Assembly: GCF_028023675.1 (NCBI RefSeq)
Contig: NZ_JAQIOZ010000002.1
Coordinates: 17,268 to 81,267 of the forward strand
Reading direction: 5' to 3'
Origin: Primorskyibacter aestuariivivens
GTDB taxonomy: Bacteria > Pseudomonadota > Alphaproteobacteria > Rhodobacterales > Rhodobacteraceae
Length of the DNA: 64,000 nt
The number at the start of each line of letters is the position of its first letter. Position 1 is the stretch's first letter. Below the pieces are notes generated by a model, which made no database searches, had not been told where the DNA came from, and saw nothing but the letters and a program-made list of their open reading frames with translations. A program made the position numbers and the translations under genes. Shown piece by piece: positions 16,710 to 26,589 of the stretch.

Positions 16710-17837
16710 TCATTCGAAATTGATGTTTTCGGCAGCCTGCGGCTCCGGCAGATCCTCGGGCCAGCCCGGCGCTTGCAGCTCCCCCCCCAACGGCGCAGGC
16801 TTTGGTACGGTTGGTAACGAGGCCCCTGCCCTGTTGTCGGCCAACGGGTTGGGCATGTTGGCAAGCGACCGATCACCCGGCGCATCAGACTGCACCTGCG
16901 GAGCTTCGATCATCTGTTGAGCGCCGCTGTCGGTCTGCTCCCCATCGCCCAGCCGAATCGCCCATTTGCCGTCCAGCTTGCCCAGCCGCGCAGTCCCGTG
17001 GCACCCGCCATCCGCGGTGCGCAGCTCTGCCCGCGCGAATAAAAGCTCCTCAACAGGCAGGCAGTCACCGGGTTTGAGCGCCGTAGCCTGCGCCAGCGTT
17101 ATCGAAAGACGCCCGGCCACCACCTGCAATTCGGCCGGGATGGTTCCCATCGCCTCGCGGAGCTTGTCCGAGTCAACCTCTGGTCTGCCCTGCTCAGATG
17201 ATGGTTTGGGCGGTGCCTTGGGCATCAGAAGGCGAAACCCCCCGCTACGCATCCCCACCCCGACATCAAGCTCAAACCCGAGGCAATGCAGATCGGGTGC
17301 ATCCAACGTCAGCGAAAGCGCGCGCAGATTCTCCGCCATCGCGCCAAAGCGATAGCCGATCATCCAGTCATGGGCGGGGTCCGCCGCAGACCCGGCCTCA
17401 TCGTCGCCCCCGCACAGCGTGACATCCGCCCGTTCCAGCGCCCCGTCCAGCCAGGGCGCGATCAGCGCGGCATCGGTGGGTGTCGGCTCCCGTTCGGGCG
17501 GTTCCTTGGGAGAGATCGTGCCGATGGTCTGCACCTCGACCATCGCGGCCACGATCTTGCGGTCGATCGCCGCCGCGCCACGTGCGCCATCCGGGCCGTC
17601 CAGCAACAAGAGCATCATGTCATCCGACATATGGTCGCCCAGATCCTCCAGCCCGATCACCGCCTGGTCGATCCCGCGCACATCAAGCGGAAGCTCCCAC
17701 AGCGCTCCGGCGGTCCGGGCCAGCGCAAGACGCAAAGCGCGTGCCGGGGTCATCTCCCGCGACTCGCGCTCCTTGCGCGCCGTGCTGGCTTTCTGCCGCA
17801 GCAGGTTTTGGGCTTGTGTTGCCGCCATCCCGTCCAA
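16710..17837 (-). CDS. FliM/FliN (SpoA-domain) family protein outside a flagellar cluster
   Basis: A 375-residue protein. The C-terminal third contains a SpoA-like segment (LAQATALKPGDCLPVEELLF and GKLDGKWAIRLGDG) typical of FliM/FliN/HrcQ switch proteins. The central part (VMRSGG.RLLMP, about residues 190-230) is compatible with a diverged FliM middle domain. The last 60 residues are Pro/Ala-rich. No other flagellar or type III secretion gene is in the window, so it is an orphan member. A motor-switch or related cytoplasmic role is inferred from the domain only. Confidence 0.72.
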   Translation of the reverse strand: MDGMAATQAQNLLRQKASTARKERESREMTPARALRLALARTAGALWELPLDVRGIDQAVIGLEDLGDHMSDDMMLLLLDGPDGARGAAAIDRKIVAAMVEVQTIGTISPKEPPEREPTPTDAALIAPWLDGALERADVTLCGGDDEAGSAADPAHDWMIGYRFGAMAENLRALSLTLDAPDLHCLGFELDVGVGMRSGGFRLLMPKAPPKPSSEQGRPEVDSDKLREAMGTIPAELQVVAGRLSITLAQATALKPGDCLPVEELLFARAELRTADGGCHGTARLGKLDGKWAIRLGDGEQTDSGAQQMIEAPQVQSDAPGDRSLANMPNPLADNRAGASLPTVPKPAPLGGELQAPGWPEDLPEPQAAENINFE

Positions 17838-17879
17838 TGGCCCTCAGGTCCACGTAATTCCGTTACATGATCTATGGCG

Positions 17880-20609
17880 TCAATTGGTTACCAACGGCTT
17901 ACTCTCGGCAAGATGTTCTGGTGCAACCATTGGAAGCGTCACGCGGAAATGCGCGCCGCGCGTGTCCGGGAGAAACCCGATGGACCCGCCCAGCCGCTCC
18001 ATGATCTGCCGACAGATCGACAGCCCCAACCCGGCGCCGCCGGCGCGCTGGGGGCTCACCCGCGCGAATTTTTCAAAGATGAGGTCCTGCGCATCGCTTG
18101 GGATGCCGCTGCCATTATCGATGAAATCAACCTGTACGCCCAGATCGTTGTGCTCCACCAACACGGTCAGCTCCGGCTGCTCCGCATCGCAATATTTGCG
18201 CGCATTGGCGATCAGGTTGATAAAGACCTGCCCAAGGCGGTCGAAATCCGTGTGCAGCGTGATGCTCTCCTGTTCCGGATCGCGCAGGATGGTGATGGCC
18301 GGGCTCTCGTCCCCGGTCGCCGCGGCAGAGGCCGCCTTGTCCAGTGCCTCGCGCAGCGTGCCGTCGCGCAGGTTGAGATTCACCTGACCGTTTTCCAGAA
18401 CGCTGAGATCCAGAAGATCATCCAACAGCCGCGTCAACCGTACAGATTCGTCATGGATGATCGACGAATATTTCTGCTTTTCCTCGCGTGAGACATCGGC
18501 TGTGTCGCGCAGGATTTCGGAAAACGCCCGGATAGACGTCATTGGCGTGCGCAGCTCGTGGCTGATCTGGGACAGGAACGCGTCCTTCTGCACCGACAGG
18601 CTGGTCAGCTTTTCATTCGCCGCCCGCAACTGTTCGGCGGTGCGCGACAATTCCAGCGACTGCGCCTTGAGCCGGTCGGAATATTCGATCATCTGGGCGG
18701 TTTCATCGGCCACGGCCAACAGCTCGCGCACCGAGACCGAGGCACCGCCGACGATCTGTGCCACCATCGCATGGGCCGTGGCGGCGCCCACCGAGCCGGA
18801 CAATTCCCGTTCAAGCCGCTGAAGAAAATCCGGCGTCGGATCGGGCAATTTCCCGGGTCGCGCATTGCCCCCGGCCTGGCGCGCGGCTTCACGCCGGAAA
18901 AATTGAAGCGCCTCTGACGCGCCCAGAATACGCTGCGCCATGACCATCAGGTCTTCGGTCTGCGCGGTGCCCGCCGACCAGCTGCGCGCGCTGCCGGTCT
19001 GTTGCAGCGCGTTGACAAACTGCGCGCCCTGCAACCGCTCCAGCGGTGACGGGAAGCTGGCCAGCGACACGGTGACAAAGGTGATCGCGTTCAGCAGCAG
19101 GCTCCAGAACACCGCGTGGATCAGCGGATCGATCCCCTCGATGCCGAACAACGCCTGAGGCCGCAGCCATGCAAAGCCCAGCAAGCCGTTCTCCAGCACC
19201 GTGCGGGGCATGAACGCGCCCTCACCGAAGCTGGGCAGGAACAGCGTATAGCCCCAAAGCCCGAACCCCACGGTCAAACCGGCCAACGCCCCCACCCGCG
19301 TGGCCCCGCGCCAGAACAGCCCACCCATCAGAACCGGCAGAACCTGCGCCATGCCCGCAAAGGCAATCAGCCCAATGGCGGCAAGCGCCGTGCCACCGCC
19401 CGACATGCGGTAGTAGAGATAGCCCAGAAACACGACCCCCGCGATGGACACGCGCCGCGCCACCAGAACCACATGGCGCACATCGCCGGAAAAGCTGGCC
19501 CGCCCGACATTGGCGCGCAGCCAGAGCGGCATGACGATATGGTTCGAGACCATCGTCGAAAGCGCCAGCGCCGCGACAATCACCATGGAGGTGGCCGAGG
19601 AAAAACCACCGATAAAGGAAAAGATCGCCAGCGCGTTCTGCCCTTCGGATAGCGGCAGAGTCAGAACGAAAAGATCCGGATTGGACGAAGCCGGAAGCCG
19701 CTCAAGCCCCATCACCGCGATGGGTACCACAAATAGACTCATCAGCAGGAGATAACCGGGAAAGGCCCAGGAGGCGGTGCGTAGATGCTGTTCGTCGGAG
19801 TTCTCGACCACCATCACCTGAAACATGCGCGGCAGGCACAGGAAGGCCGCCGCCGACAGGAATGTCAGCGTCGCCCAACGCCCGCCATCCACCTGCCATT
19901 TGCCGATCTCAGAGGCGTCGATGCGCGCCAGCGTGTCGCCCACCCCGCCAGACAGCCCCCAAACCACAAAGATCCCAACCGCCAGCAGTGCCATGAGCTT
20001 GACCACCGCCTCCACGGCAATGGCCATAACCACCCCGTGGTGGCGTTCGTTCGCGTCGAGATTGCGGGTGCCGAACAAGACCGTGAAGAGCGCGAGCCCC
20101 ATCGCCACCCATAGCGCAGTGCTCTCGGACACATTGGCCGCCTCACCCTGTTGGTTCAGGGAGTCGGCAAAGGCTTCGAAAGAAAGAGTAACCGACTGCA
20201 ATTGCAGCGCGATATAAGGCGTCGTGCCAACCACGGCGAGGATCGTGACCCCAACGGCCAGAAGGTTGGATTTGCCGAACCGCGAGGACACCAGGTCCGC
20301 AATCGAGGTGATCCGTTGCGTTCGTCCCACCCGCACCAGCTTGCGCAAAAGCCACCACCAGCCGATCATGACCAGCGTTGGCCCCAGATAGATCGTCACA
20401 TATTCAAACCCGGACCGGGCCGCATACCCCACCGCGCCGTAGAACGTCCAGGCGGTGCAATAGATCGACAGCGACAGCGTGTAGACCACGGATGACCGCA
20501 ACCACTTGCCACGCCCGCGCATGGCGGCACGTTCGGCGACAAAAGCCACAAAGAACAGGAAAAGCGCATACGCGGTGCAGACGAAAATCAGCACATTGAG
20601 CGTCTGCAT
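17880..20609 (-). CDS. Sodium:solute symporter-histidine kinase fusion
   Basis: A 909-residue sensor kinase. Residues about 1-490 form a multi-helix sodium/solute symporter-like (PutP/SLC5) module. A linker follows, then a HisKA domain with phospho-acceptor His near residue 684 (ISHELRTPMTSIRAFSEIL) and a HATPase domain with NLIANARKY, DNGSGIP and AGLGLSICRQIMERLGG. The layout is like CbrA-type kinases that link nutrient transport to signalling. The start codon overlaps the stop of the small membrane protein gene (ATGA), and the response regulator is upstream in the same operon. Confidence 0.92.
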   Translation of the reverse strand: MQTLNVLIFVCTAYALFLFFVAFVAERAAMRGRGKWLRSSVVYTLSLSIYCTAWTFYGAVGYAARSGFEYVTIYLGPTLVMIGWWWLLRKLVRVGRTQRITSIADLVSSRFGKSNLLAVGVTILAVVGTTPYIALQLQSVTLSFEAFADSLNQQGEAANVSESTALWVAMGLALFTVLFGTRNLDANERHHGVVMAIAVEAVVKLMALLAVGIFVVWGLSGGVGDTLARIDASEIGKWQVDGGRWATLTFLSAAAFLCLPRMFQVMVVENSDEQHLRTASWAFPGYLLLMSLFVVPIAVMGLERLPASSNPDLFVLTLPLSEGQNALAIFSFIGGFSSATSMVIVAALALSTMVSNHIVMPLWLRANVGRASFSGDVRHVVLVARRVSIAGVVFLGYLYYRMSGGGTALAAIGLIAFAGMAQVLPVLMGGLFWRGATRVGALAGLTVGFGLWGYTLFLPSFGEGAFMPRTVLENGLLGFAWLRPQALFGIEGIDPLIHAVFWSLLLNAITFVTVSLASFPSPLERLQGAQFVNALQQTGSARSWSAGTAQTEDLMVMAQRILGASEALQFFRREAARQAGGNARPGKLPDPTPDFLQRLERELSGSVGAATAHAMVAQIVGGASVSVRELLAVADETAQMIEYSDRLKAQSLELSRTAEQLRAANEKLTSLSVQKDAFLSQISHELRTPMTSIRAFSEILRDTADVSREEKQKYSSIIHDESVRLTRLLDDLLDLSVLENGQVNLNLRDGTLREALDKAASAAATGDESPAITILRDPEQESITLHTDFDRLGQVFINLIANARKYCDAEQPELTVLVEHNDLGVQVDFIDNGSGIPSDAQDLIFEKFARVSPQRAGGAGLGLSICRQIMERLGGSIGFLPDTRGAHFRVTLPMVAPEHLAESKPLVTN

Positions 20610-20899
20610 CAGTCGTTCCTGCCCCGTGGCGGTTCGGGCGCGCCGCCATCCTCAAGCGCAGGTTCTTCCTTGATGAGGAATGATAGCACGAGGGCACCCG
20701 CTACCAGCGCGATCCAGACCGCAAAGATATATTCAATCGCCACCGACATTGCGATGCCGTCTTCGGGGCCGCGCGGCCAGAACAGCGGCAACAGGAACAG
20801 CACCAGCCCGATAACAGGCAGGAACCGCGCCGCGTCCTGCATCCGCCGCTTACGATAGGTCTGTCTCTCGACAAACATCTTGCGGGGACTGCCGTTCAT
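20609..20899 (-). CDS. Small membrane protein linking response regulator and symporter kinase
   Basis: A 96-residue protein with two hydrophobic helices (FLPVIGLVLFLLPLFW and IEYIFAVWIALVAGALVLSFLI), a basic N-terminus and an acidic/Pro-rich tail. It overlaps both neighbours by ATGA junctions, upstream with the response regulator and downstream with the kinase. This supports its reality and joint production. The arrangement recalls the small membrane subunit found beside some sodium/solute symporters. No family was assigned with certainty. Confidence 0.75.
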   Translation of the reverse strand: MNGSPRKMFVERQTYRKRRMQDAARFLPVIGLVLFLLPLFWPRGPEDGIAMSVAIEYIFAVWIALVAGALVLSFLIKEEPALEDGGAPEPPRGRND

Positions 20900-21264
20900 A
20901 CAGGGGCCAATTCCCGGACTGCCTCCAGGATGTCCGAGTTTGAGAATGGTTTGGTCATGAACCGGCTGGCTCCTGCCTCGGCCGCCATCTCCCGGTCCTT
21001 GGCCTGACCGCGCGCGGTCAGCATGAGCACCGGCAATTCCGTCCATTCCGGTTGTTCGCGCAGATCGCGCAGGATTTCATAACCGCTGCGCCCCGGTAAC
21101 ATCACATCCAGGATCAGCAGATCGGGCTTGCGATGTGCGATAACCTCCAGCGCATCATGTCCCTTGGAATGCGCGAAGACCTCCCAACCGTCGCGCGACA
21201 GGAAGAACCGGATCGCCTCGGTGATGTTCGGTTCATCCTCAATGACGAGGACACGTTTCCCCAT
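20896..21264 (-). CDS. Single-domain response regulator
   Basis: A 122-residue CheY-like receiver with no output domain. The acidic pocket is in VIEDEPNI, the phospho-acceptor Asp in LLILDVMLPGRSG, the conserved Thr in LMLTARGQ and the Lys in RFMTKPF. The start was chosen because GGAGGAAA lies directly upstream; an ATG eight codons earlier is less likely. It is the first gene of a three-gene overlapping operon with the symporter kinase, which is its likely partner. The output must go through protein contacts or a further phosphorelay. Confidence 0.92.
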   Translation of the reverse strand: MGKRVLVIEDEPNITEAIRFFLSRDGWEVFAHSKGHDALEVIAHRKPDLLILDVMLPGRSGYEILRDLREQPEWTELPVLMLTARGQAKDREMAAEAGASRFMTKPFSNSDILEAVRELAPV

Positions 21265-21343
21265 ACGGTTTCCTCCGCTCCCGCGCATCTGGCGCGGGTC
21301 CGACAGTTATCCGCAGTTTGGCGGGGGATGTCAAAACGCTTTG

Positions 21344-22657
21344 CTACATTTTATCGGTCAAAACCGAAGGTTCACGCCGGGCGTCACAACTGGCCCGCGC
21401 GCAGATCCGGCAGGTCACGCCAACCGGCACCGGCGGATGCACATCCAGCGTATCGCCATCCCCGCGGTCCAGGGGGCGCACCAGCATGGTGGCCTCGATC
21501 CGCACGATCCCGCCGAACCGCATGGGCCCTGCGGCTTCGGCAATGGCATAGGCTTCGAACCGGCGCGCTTCGCGGGCCGAGGATTCGATGATCCGGTAGA
21601 GCGGCTGGGACGGCCGTGACAGGGCCCCATAGAGCGGCCACAGCGCACAGCCCGCCCCGAACCGTGGCAGTGGAAACTCGTCCAGTGGCTTGCGAAACAC
21701 CGGCGTGCCCGAGGCATCACATTTCACCAGCCCCAGCGGCCCAAGCCCCGCCGAGGCGGGCAATGTGGCCAGCCGGTGAAGAATGACGCTGACCGGTGCT
21801 TCGAAGTTCCGCGCCACGACCGTCGGGTCGCATCCGACGCGACCCACGATCTCCATCAAGGGGTCCAGCGGGACAAGCGCCGCATCATGCGCGTAGCGCC
21901 GCAAATAGCGCCGCATGATATCGCGCGATGCGGTCAGGGTCAGTTCCGGTGCCGCATCCACAAGCTCATCGACTGTGGCCTCGCCCGTTTCCAGCGGCAG
22001 AAAATGATAGGCGTTGGCAGCCAGAAAGCGTTCCACCTCTTCCTCGGGGGACGCAATGGCCCGGGCCGCGTCCGAGGCGTCCAGATGGCGCACCAGCGCC
22101 GTGCTGGTTTCCGCCAGACGCCGCGCGTCTTCGTTGATGTTGCGATGGAACCGCGTCTGCCATTCCGGCTCGATCTCGTCACCTTCGGCCAGAATACCAG
22201 CAGTGGACCGGATCGAGGTCACGGTGGAAATCATGTCATGCAGGGACGCCGCCAGATGCGGATCATGGGTCAGCCGGTCGGTCAGCGCCTCGACGGTGCG
22301 CTCCAGCGTGTCGATGCGCGCGCGGCTATCCGCCAAAAGCGCGGCCCAGCCCGGAAACCGCCCGGCGAATTCGTCCAGCCTGTCCAGTTCGGCCCTGGCC
22401 TCCGGGCGTGCGGCGGCAGCTTCGCGCAGCGTGGTGATCAGCCCCACCTCAGCCCCTTCGACCAGCACCGAGGGCTCCACCTCCAGCACGCGCGAGATGG
22501 CCAGCAGCAATTTTCCGCCGATTCTCCGGCGGTTATGCTCGATTAAGTTGAGATAGGACGCAGAGATTCCCGCGAGCTCCGCCAACTCAGCCTGCTTGAG
22601 GCCGACCGCATGCCGTCTTTCGCGAATTCTTGTCCCGGTCAATGTGTCGCGGCCCAT
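21344..22657 (-). CDS. XRE-family regulator with DUF2083 domain and kinase-like middle region
   Basis: A 437-residue regulator. The N-terminal XRE helix-turn-helix (residues about 8-62, GLKQAELAELAGISASYLNLIEHNRRRIGG) is followed by a helical region. The C-terminal DUF2083 domain of the short-chain fatty acyl (ScfR/RamB-like) regulators ends with VTCRICARASCDARREPS. Residues about 130-190 resemble a HisKA dimerisation helix pair, including His140-Asp141 in LHDMISTVTSIR. The gene is divergent from the five-gene ABC uptake operon and probably controls it. The last cysteines could bind a metal. Confidence 0.88.
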   Translation of the reverse strand: MGRDTLTGTRIRERRHAVGLKQAELAELAGISASYLNLIEHNRRRIGGKLLLAISRVLEVEPSVLVEGAEVGLITTLREAAAARPEARAELDRLDEFAGRFPGWAALLADSRARIDTLERTVEALTDRLTHDPHLAASLHDMISTVTSIRSTAGILAEGDEIEPEWQTRFHRNINEDARRLAETSTALVRHLDASDAARAIASPEEEVERFLAANAYHFLPLETGEATVDELVDAAPELTLTASRDIMRRYLRRYAHDAALVPLDPLMEIVGRVGCDPTVVARNFEAPVSVILHRLATLPASAGLGPLGLVKCDASGTPVFRKPLDEFPLPRFGAGCALWPLYGALSRPSQPLYRIIESSAREARRFEAYAIAEAAGPMRFGGIVRIEATMLVRPLDRGDGDTLDVHPPVPVGVTCRICARASCDARREPSVLTDKM

Positions 22658-22703
22658 CGTCTTTTCTCCGCTTTTTTCAAGCCCATTCTGCGCTGCAGAA
22701 TAA

Positions 22704-22765
22704 TTTCTTTACAAATGCTACGATCGCACAGTCCATTTCTTTACAAGAAAAATGTTTCTTTAAAA
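22704..22765. promoter_or_regulatory. Three-copy TTTCTTTA(C/A)AA repeats between regulator and ABC operon
   Basis: The 220-base divergent gap is AT-rich and contains TTTCTTTACAA at 22704-22714 and 22736-22746, and TTTCTTTAAAA at 22755-22765. The middle copy extends to a perfect dyad TTTCTTTACAAGAAA (22736-22750). These are good candidates for binding sites of the XRE/DUF2083 regulator. Binding itself is inferred. Confidence 0.55.
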
Positions 22766-22877
22766 GCCTTTGTTGCGAAATTTTCGGCACCGGCGCGATA
22801 ATGACACTGCACATTTGTGCCCGTGTTTCGCACGTTGAGGAGCGTGCCAGACACATCTCACAAAACGGGAGGATTAT

Positions 22878-24224
22878 ATGTCCAAATCGAATCTGACGCG
22901 CCGTGGCGTTCTGAAAACCGGTGCCCTTGGCGGCGCTGGCCTGGCAGTACCCACCATCTTCACCGCGTCCTCCGTGGCCGCGCACACCAACGAGCCCACC
23001 GGCTCCACCGTGACGCTGGGCTTCAACGTTCCGCAAACCGGCCCCTACGCGGACGAGGGCGCAGACGAGCTGCGCGCCTATGAGCTGGCTGTCGAGCACC
23101 TGAACGGTGGCGGCGACGGCGGCATGATGAGCACCTTCTCGTCGAAGGCGCTGCAGGGCAACGGTATCCTCGGCAAGAAAGTCGAGTATGTGACTGGTGA
23201 CACGCAGACCAAGTCCGACGCCGCCCGCGCATCGGCCAAGTCGATGATCGAAAAAGACGGCGCGGTGATGATCACCGGCGGCTCGTCCTCTGGCGTGGCC
23301 GTGGCCGTGCAGGCGCTCTGCCAGGAAGCCGGCATTATCTTCATGGCGGGTCTGACCCACTCCAACGACACCACCGGTAAGGACAAGCGCGCCAACGGTT
23401 TCCGCCACTTCTTCAACTCCTACATGTCCGGTGCGGCGCTCGCGCCCGTTCTGGAGAAAATGTATGGCAGCGACCGTAAGGCCTATCACCTGACCGCTGA
23501 CTACAACTGGGGCTACACCACGGAAGAAGCGGTGAAATCCTCGACCGAGGCACTGGGCTGGGAAACCGTGAACACGGTGAAAACCCCGCTGACCCAGACC
23601 GACTTCTCGTCCTATATTGCACCGGTTCTGCAGTCCGGCGCCGACGTTCTGGTTCTGAACCACTATGGCGGCAACATGGTGAACTCGCTGACCAACGCGG
23701 TTCAGTTCGGTCTGCGCGAAAAGCAGGTGAACGGAAAGAACTTCGAAATCGTCGTTCCGCTCTACTCGCGCCTGATGGCCAAGGGTGCCGGTGCCAACGT
23801 GAAGGGCATCTTCGGCTCCACCAACTGGCACTGGTCGCTGCAGGACGCAGGCTCCAAGGCCTTTGTGAACTCCTTCGGCACCAAATACGGCTTCCCGCCG
23901 TCGCAGGCCGCACATACCTGCTATGTGCAGACCCTGCTCTATGCTGACGCGGTTGAGCGCGCGGGTTCCTTCGCACCCTGTGCGGTTGCCGAAGCGCTCG
24001 AAGGTTTCGAATTCGACGGTCTGGGCAACGGCAAAACGCTGTACCGTGCCGAAGACCACCAGTGCTTCAAGGACGTGCTGGTCGTGAAAGGGAAAGAGAA
24101 CCCGACCTCCGAGTTCGACCTTCTCGAAATCGTCGAAGTCACACCGGCCGCTCAGGTCACCTACGCGCCCGACCACCCGCAATTCTCGGGCGGCGCGCTG
24201 GGCACCTGCAACAACGGCGCCTGA
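22878..24224 (+). CDS. ABC transporter substrate-binding protein, branched-chain amino acid type (Tat-exported)
   Basis: A 448-residue periplasmic binding protein of the LivJ/amide-urea class. The N-terminus has a twin-arginine signal (TRRGVLKTGALGGAGLAVP) followed by an Ala-rich cleavage region, so it is probably exported folded through Tat. The mature start TVTLGFNVPQTGPYADEGADELRAYELAVEHLNGGG is characteristic of the family. It is the first gene of a complete operon with two permeases and two ATPases. A GGGAGG ribosome site precedes the ATG. The substrate is not known; amino acids, amides or short-chain acids are possible. Confidence 0.92.
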   Translation: MSKSNLTRRGVLKTGALGGAGLAVPTIFTASSVAAHTNEPTGSTVTLGFNVPQTGPYADEGADELRAYELAVEHLNGGGDGGMMSTFSSKALQGNGILGKKVEYVTGDTQTKSDAARASAKSMIEKDGAVMITGGSSSGVAVAVQALCQEAGIIFMAGLTHSNDTTGKDKRANGFRHFFNSYMSGAALAPVLEKMYGSDRKAYHLTADYNWGYTTEEAVKSSTEALGWETVNTVKTPLTQTDFSSYIAPVLQSGADVLVLNHYGGNMVNSLTNAVQFGLREKQVNGKNFEIVVPLYSRLMAKGAGANVKGIFGSTNWHWSLQDAGSKAFVNSFGTKYGFPPSQAAHTCYVQTLLYADAVERAGSFAPCAVAEALEGFEFDGLGNGKTLYRAEDHQCFKDVLVVKGKENPTSEFDLLEIVEVTPAAQVTYAPDHPQFSGGALGTCNNGA

Positions 24225-24335
24225 TCATCCGATCAAGCCAGGGGTGGGCAGCTTTTGCCCACCCTCCCCCTTTTGCCACGGCAGTTCCCCGTCCGTGGCT
24301 TCTCCACCATCTAGATTCCGCAAAGGGTGGGACCC

Positions 24336-25367
24336 ATGGACGCAATCATTCTTCAAATTCTAAACGGCCTGGACAAGGGCTCGGCCTATGCGCTTATCGC
24401 GCTCGGCCTGACGCTCATCTTCGGCACGCTGGGCGTTGTGAACTTCGCCCACGGCGCGCTTTTCATGATCGGTGCCTTCTGCGCCGTGACGCTCTCGCGC
24501 CTGTTCAATCTGAGCCACAAGGTCGCCGTGCCCGGCGAGACCGACTTCCTCGGCAATCCCCTGATGCGGGATCAGCCCTATCTCTACGATATCTTCGGCG
24601 AGGCCACCGGTGCCGCGCTCATTGACTGGGCCGTGCCGCTGGCGATCCTGTTCTCCATTCCGATCATGCTCTTCGTGGGCTGGGCGATGGAGCGCGGTCT
24701 GATCAAGCATTTCTACAAGCGTCCGCACGCCGACCAGATCCTCGTGACCTTTGGCCTGGCCATCGTCATGCAGGAAATCATCAAGTATTACTACGGCGCA
24801 AACCCGATCCCGACGCCGGCTCCGGCGGCCTTTACCGGCTCGTTCGACTTTGGCGCGATGCTGGGCCTTGATCCGAACCAGATCATCTATCCGTACTGGC
24901 GTCTGGTCTATTTCGCCTTTGCAACAGTGATCATCGGTGCGGTCTTTGCCTTCCTGCAATTCACCACCTTCGGGATGGTTGTCCGCGCAGGCATGGCGGA
25001 TCGTGAAACCGTGGGCCTGCTGGGCATCAATATCGACAAGCGTTTCACCATCATGTTCGGCATCGCCGCCGCCGTCGCGGGGCTTGCCGGTGTGATGTAC
25101 GCGCCGATCAACTCACCCAACTATCACATGGGCATGGACTTTCTCGTCCTGAGCTTCGTGGTTGTGGTTGTGGGCGGCATGGGCTCGCTTCCGGGTGCGG
25201 TGCTGGCAGGCTTCCTGCTGGGTATCCTCGAAAGCTTTGCCTCCATGTCGGCCGTGATCGACCTCATCCCCGGTATCAACCAGATCATCATCTATCTGGT
25301 CGCCATCATCATTCTGCTGACACGTCCCCGTGGCCTTATGGGTCGCAAAGGCGTGATGGAGGACTAA
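24336..25367 (+). CDS. ABC transporter permease, LivH type
   Basis: A 343-residue integral membrane permease of the branched-chain amino acid uptake class. Landmarks are [37 protein letters not shown] and the C-terminal [26 protein letters not shown]. An extended loop (residues about 55-90) separates the first helices. The ATG was preferred over an in-frame GTG three codons earlier because AGGGTGGG lies at the right distance. It pairs with the LivM-type permease that starts four bases after its stop. Confidence 0.93.
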   Translation: MDAIILQILNGLDKGSAYALIALGLTLIFGTLGVVNFAHGALFMIGAFCAVTLSRLFNLSHKVAVPGETDFLGNPLMRDQPYLYDIFGEATGAALIDWAVPLAILFSIPIMLFVGWAMERGLIKHFYKRPHADQILVTFGLAIVMQEIIKYYYGANPIPTPAPAAFTGSFDFGAMLGLDPNQIIYPYWRLVYFAFATVIIGAVFAFLQFTTFGMVVRAGMADRETVGLLGINIDKRFTIMFGIAAAVAGLAGVMYAPINSPNYHMGMDFLVLSFVVVVVGGMGSLPGAVLAGFLLGILESFASMSAVIDLIPGINQIIIYLVAIIILLTRPRGLMGRKGVMED

Positions 25368-25371
25368 GACA

Positions 25372-26577
25372 ATGTTTGGACTGGAAAAGAAAGACGCCAA
25401 ACTCCTGCTGATCGTTGCGGCGCTCGTGTTCTTCGCCCCCTTCCTGCTTAACCCGTTCCCGTCTGACAGCGGCATGGCGCAGTTCAACGCGGGCTACCCC
25501 GACCTGATGCAGCGTTTCGTGATCTTCGGCATCTTCGCCATCGGCTTCAACATCCTGTTCGGCCTCACGGGCTACCTCTCCTTTGGTCATGCGGCCTTTC
25601 TCGGTGTGGGGTCCTACTCAGCGGTGTGGATGTTCAAGCTGCTCAGCATGAACGTTGTCCCGGCCATTATCCTTGCGGTGATCGTTTCGGGGCTCTTCGC
25701 CATCGTGATCGGCTATGTGTCCCTGCGTCGCTCGGGTATCTATTTCTCGATCCTGACGCTGGCCTTTGCGCAGATGTCCTTTGCCCTTGCCTATTCGGTG
25801 CTGACACCGATCACCGGCGGTGAAACCGGCCTGCAACTGGCGCTGAACGATCCGCGCATTCTTGGCGCGGCACAGACCGCAGATGGCAACATCCCGGTGC
25901 CGGGCATCTTCGGGCTGGAAATGCGCTCAACCGCTGAACTGGCCGTGGGTCCGTGGGAATTCGTGTTTAACGTGGGCTACTATTTCTCGGGCATCCTGAT
26001 GCTGGCCTCCTTCTACCTTGCGATCCGCATCTTCCGCTCGCCCTTTGGCATGATGCTGCGGGCGGTGAAATCGAACCAGCAACGCATGAGCTACACGGGC
26101 CTGAATCCCAAGCCCTACACGCTGGCCGCTTTCGTGATCTCGGGCATGTATGCCGGTCTGGCCGGTGGCCTGATGGCTGCGATGGACCCGCTGGCTGGTG
26201 CCGAGCGGATGTTCTGGACCGCATCGGGTGAAGTTGTCCTGATGACCATCCTGGGTGGTGTCGGCACGCTGATCGGCCCGGTGCTGGGCGCGGGTGCGAT
26301 CAAATACATGGAAAACATCATTTCCAAGATCAACTCGGACATCCTGCACGGCTGGTTTGCCTTCCTGCCTGACGGGCTCGAGGATTTCGTGGTCGCCATC
26401 ATCTACCCGTTCATCGGCAAGGGCTGGCACCTGACGCTGGGCATCATCTTCATGCTGGTGGTGATCTTCCTGCCCGGTGGTCTGGTCGAAGGCGGTCAAC
26501 GCATCGCCAAGTTGTTCGGCAAGAAGAAAACCAACGACGCCAAGGATGGCGCCGAAGCGAAAACCCCTGCGGAATAA
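25372..26577 (+). CDS. ABC transporter permease, LivM type
   Basis: A 401-residue permease with about ten helices. The LivM signature appears as [28 protein letters not shown], and the cytoplasmic coupling region as [46 protein letters not shown]. The C-terminus ends with a charged [18 protein letters not shown] tail. It forms the membrane channel with the preceding LivH-type protein. Confidence 0.93.
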   Translation: MFGLEKKDAKLLLIVAALVFFAPFLLNPFPSDSGMAQFNAGYPDLMQRFVIFGIFAIGFNILFGLTGYLSFGHAAFLGVGSYSAVWMFKLLSMNVVPAIILAVIVSGLFAIVIGYVSLRRSGIYFSILTLAFAQMSFALAYSVLTPITGGETGLQLALNDPRILGAAQTADGNIPVPGIFGLEMRSTAELAVGPWEFVFNVGYYFSGILMLASFYLAIRIFRSPFGMMLRAVKSNQQRMSYTGLNPKPYTLAAFVISGMYAGLAGGLMAAMDPLAGAERMFWTASGEVVLMTILGGVGTLIGPVLGAGAIKYMENIISKINSDILHGWFAFLPDGLEDFVVAIIYPFIGKGWHLTLGIIFMLVVIFLPGGLVEGGQRIAKLFGKKKTNDAKDGAEAKTPAE

Positions 26578-26589
26578 GGAGACGGAGAG

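Noticed and set aside
22677..24182. Open frame of 501 codons antisense to the ABC substrate-binding gene
   Set aside because: It mirrors the codon pattern of the binding-protein gene and shows no domain or start signal.
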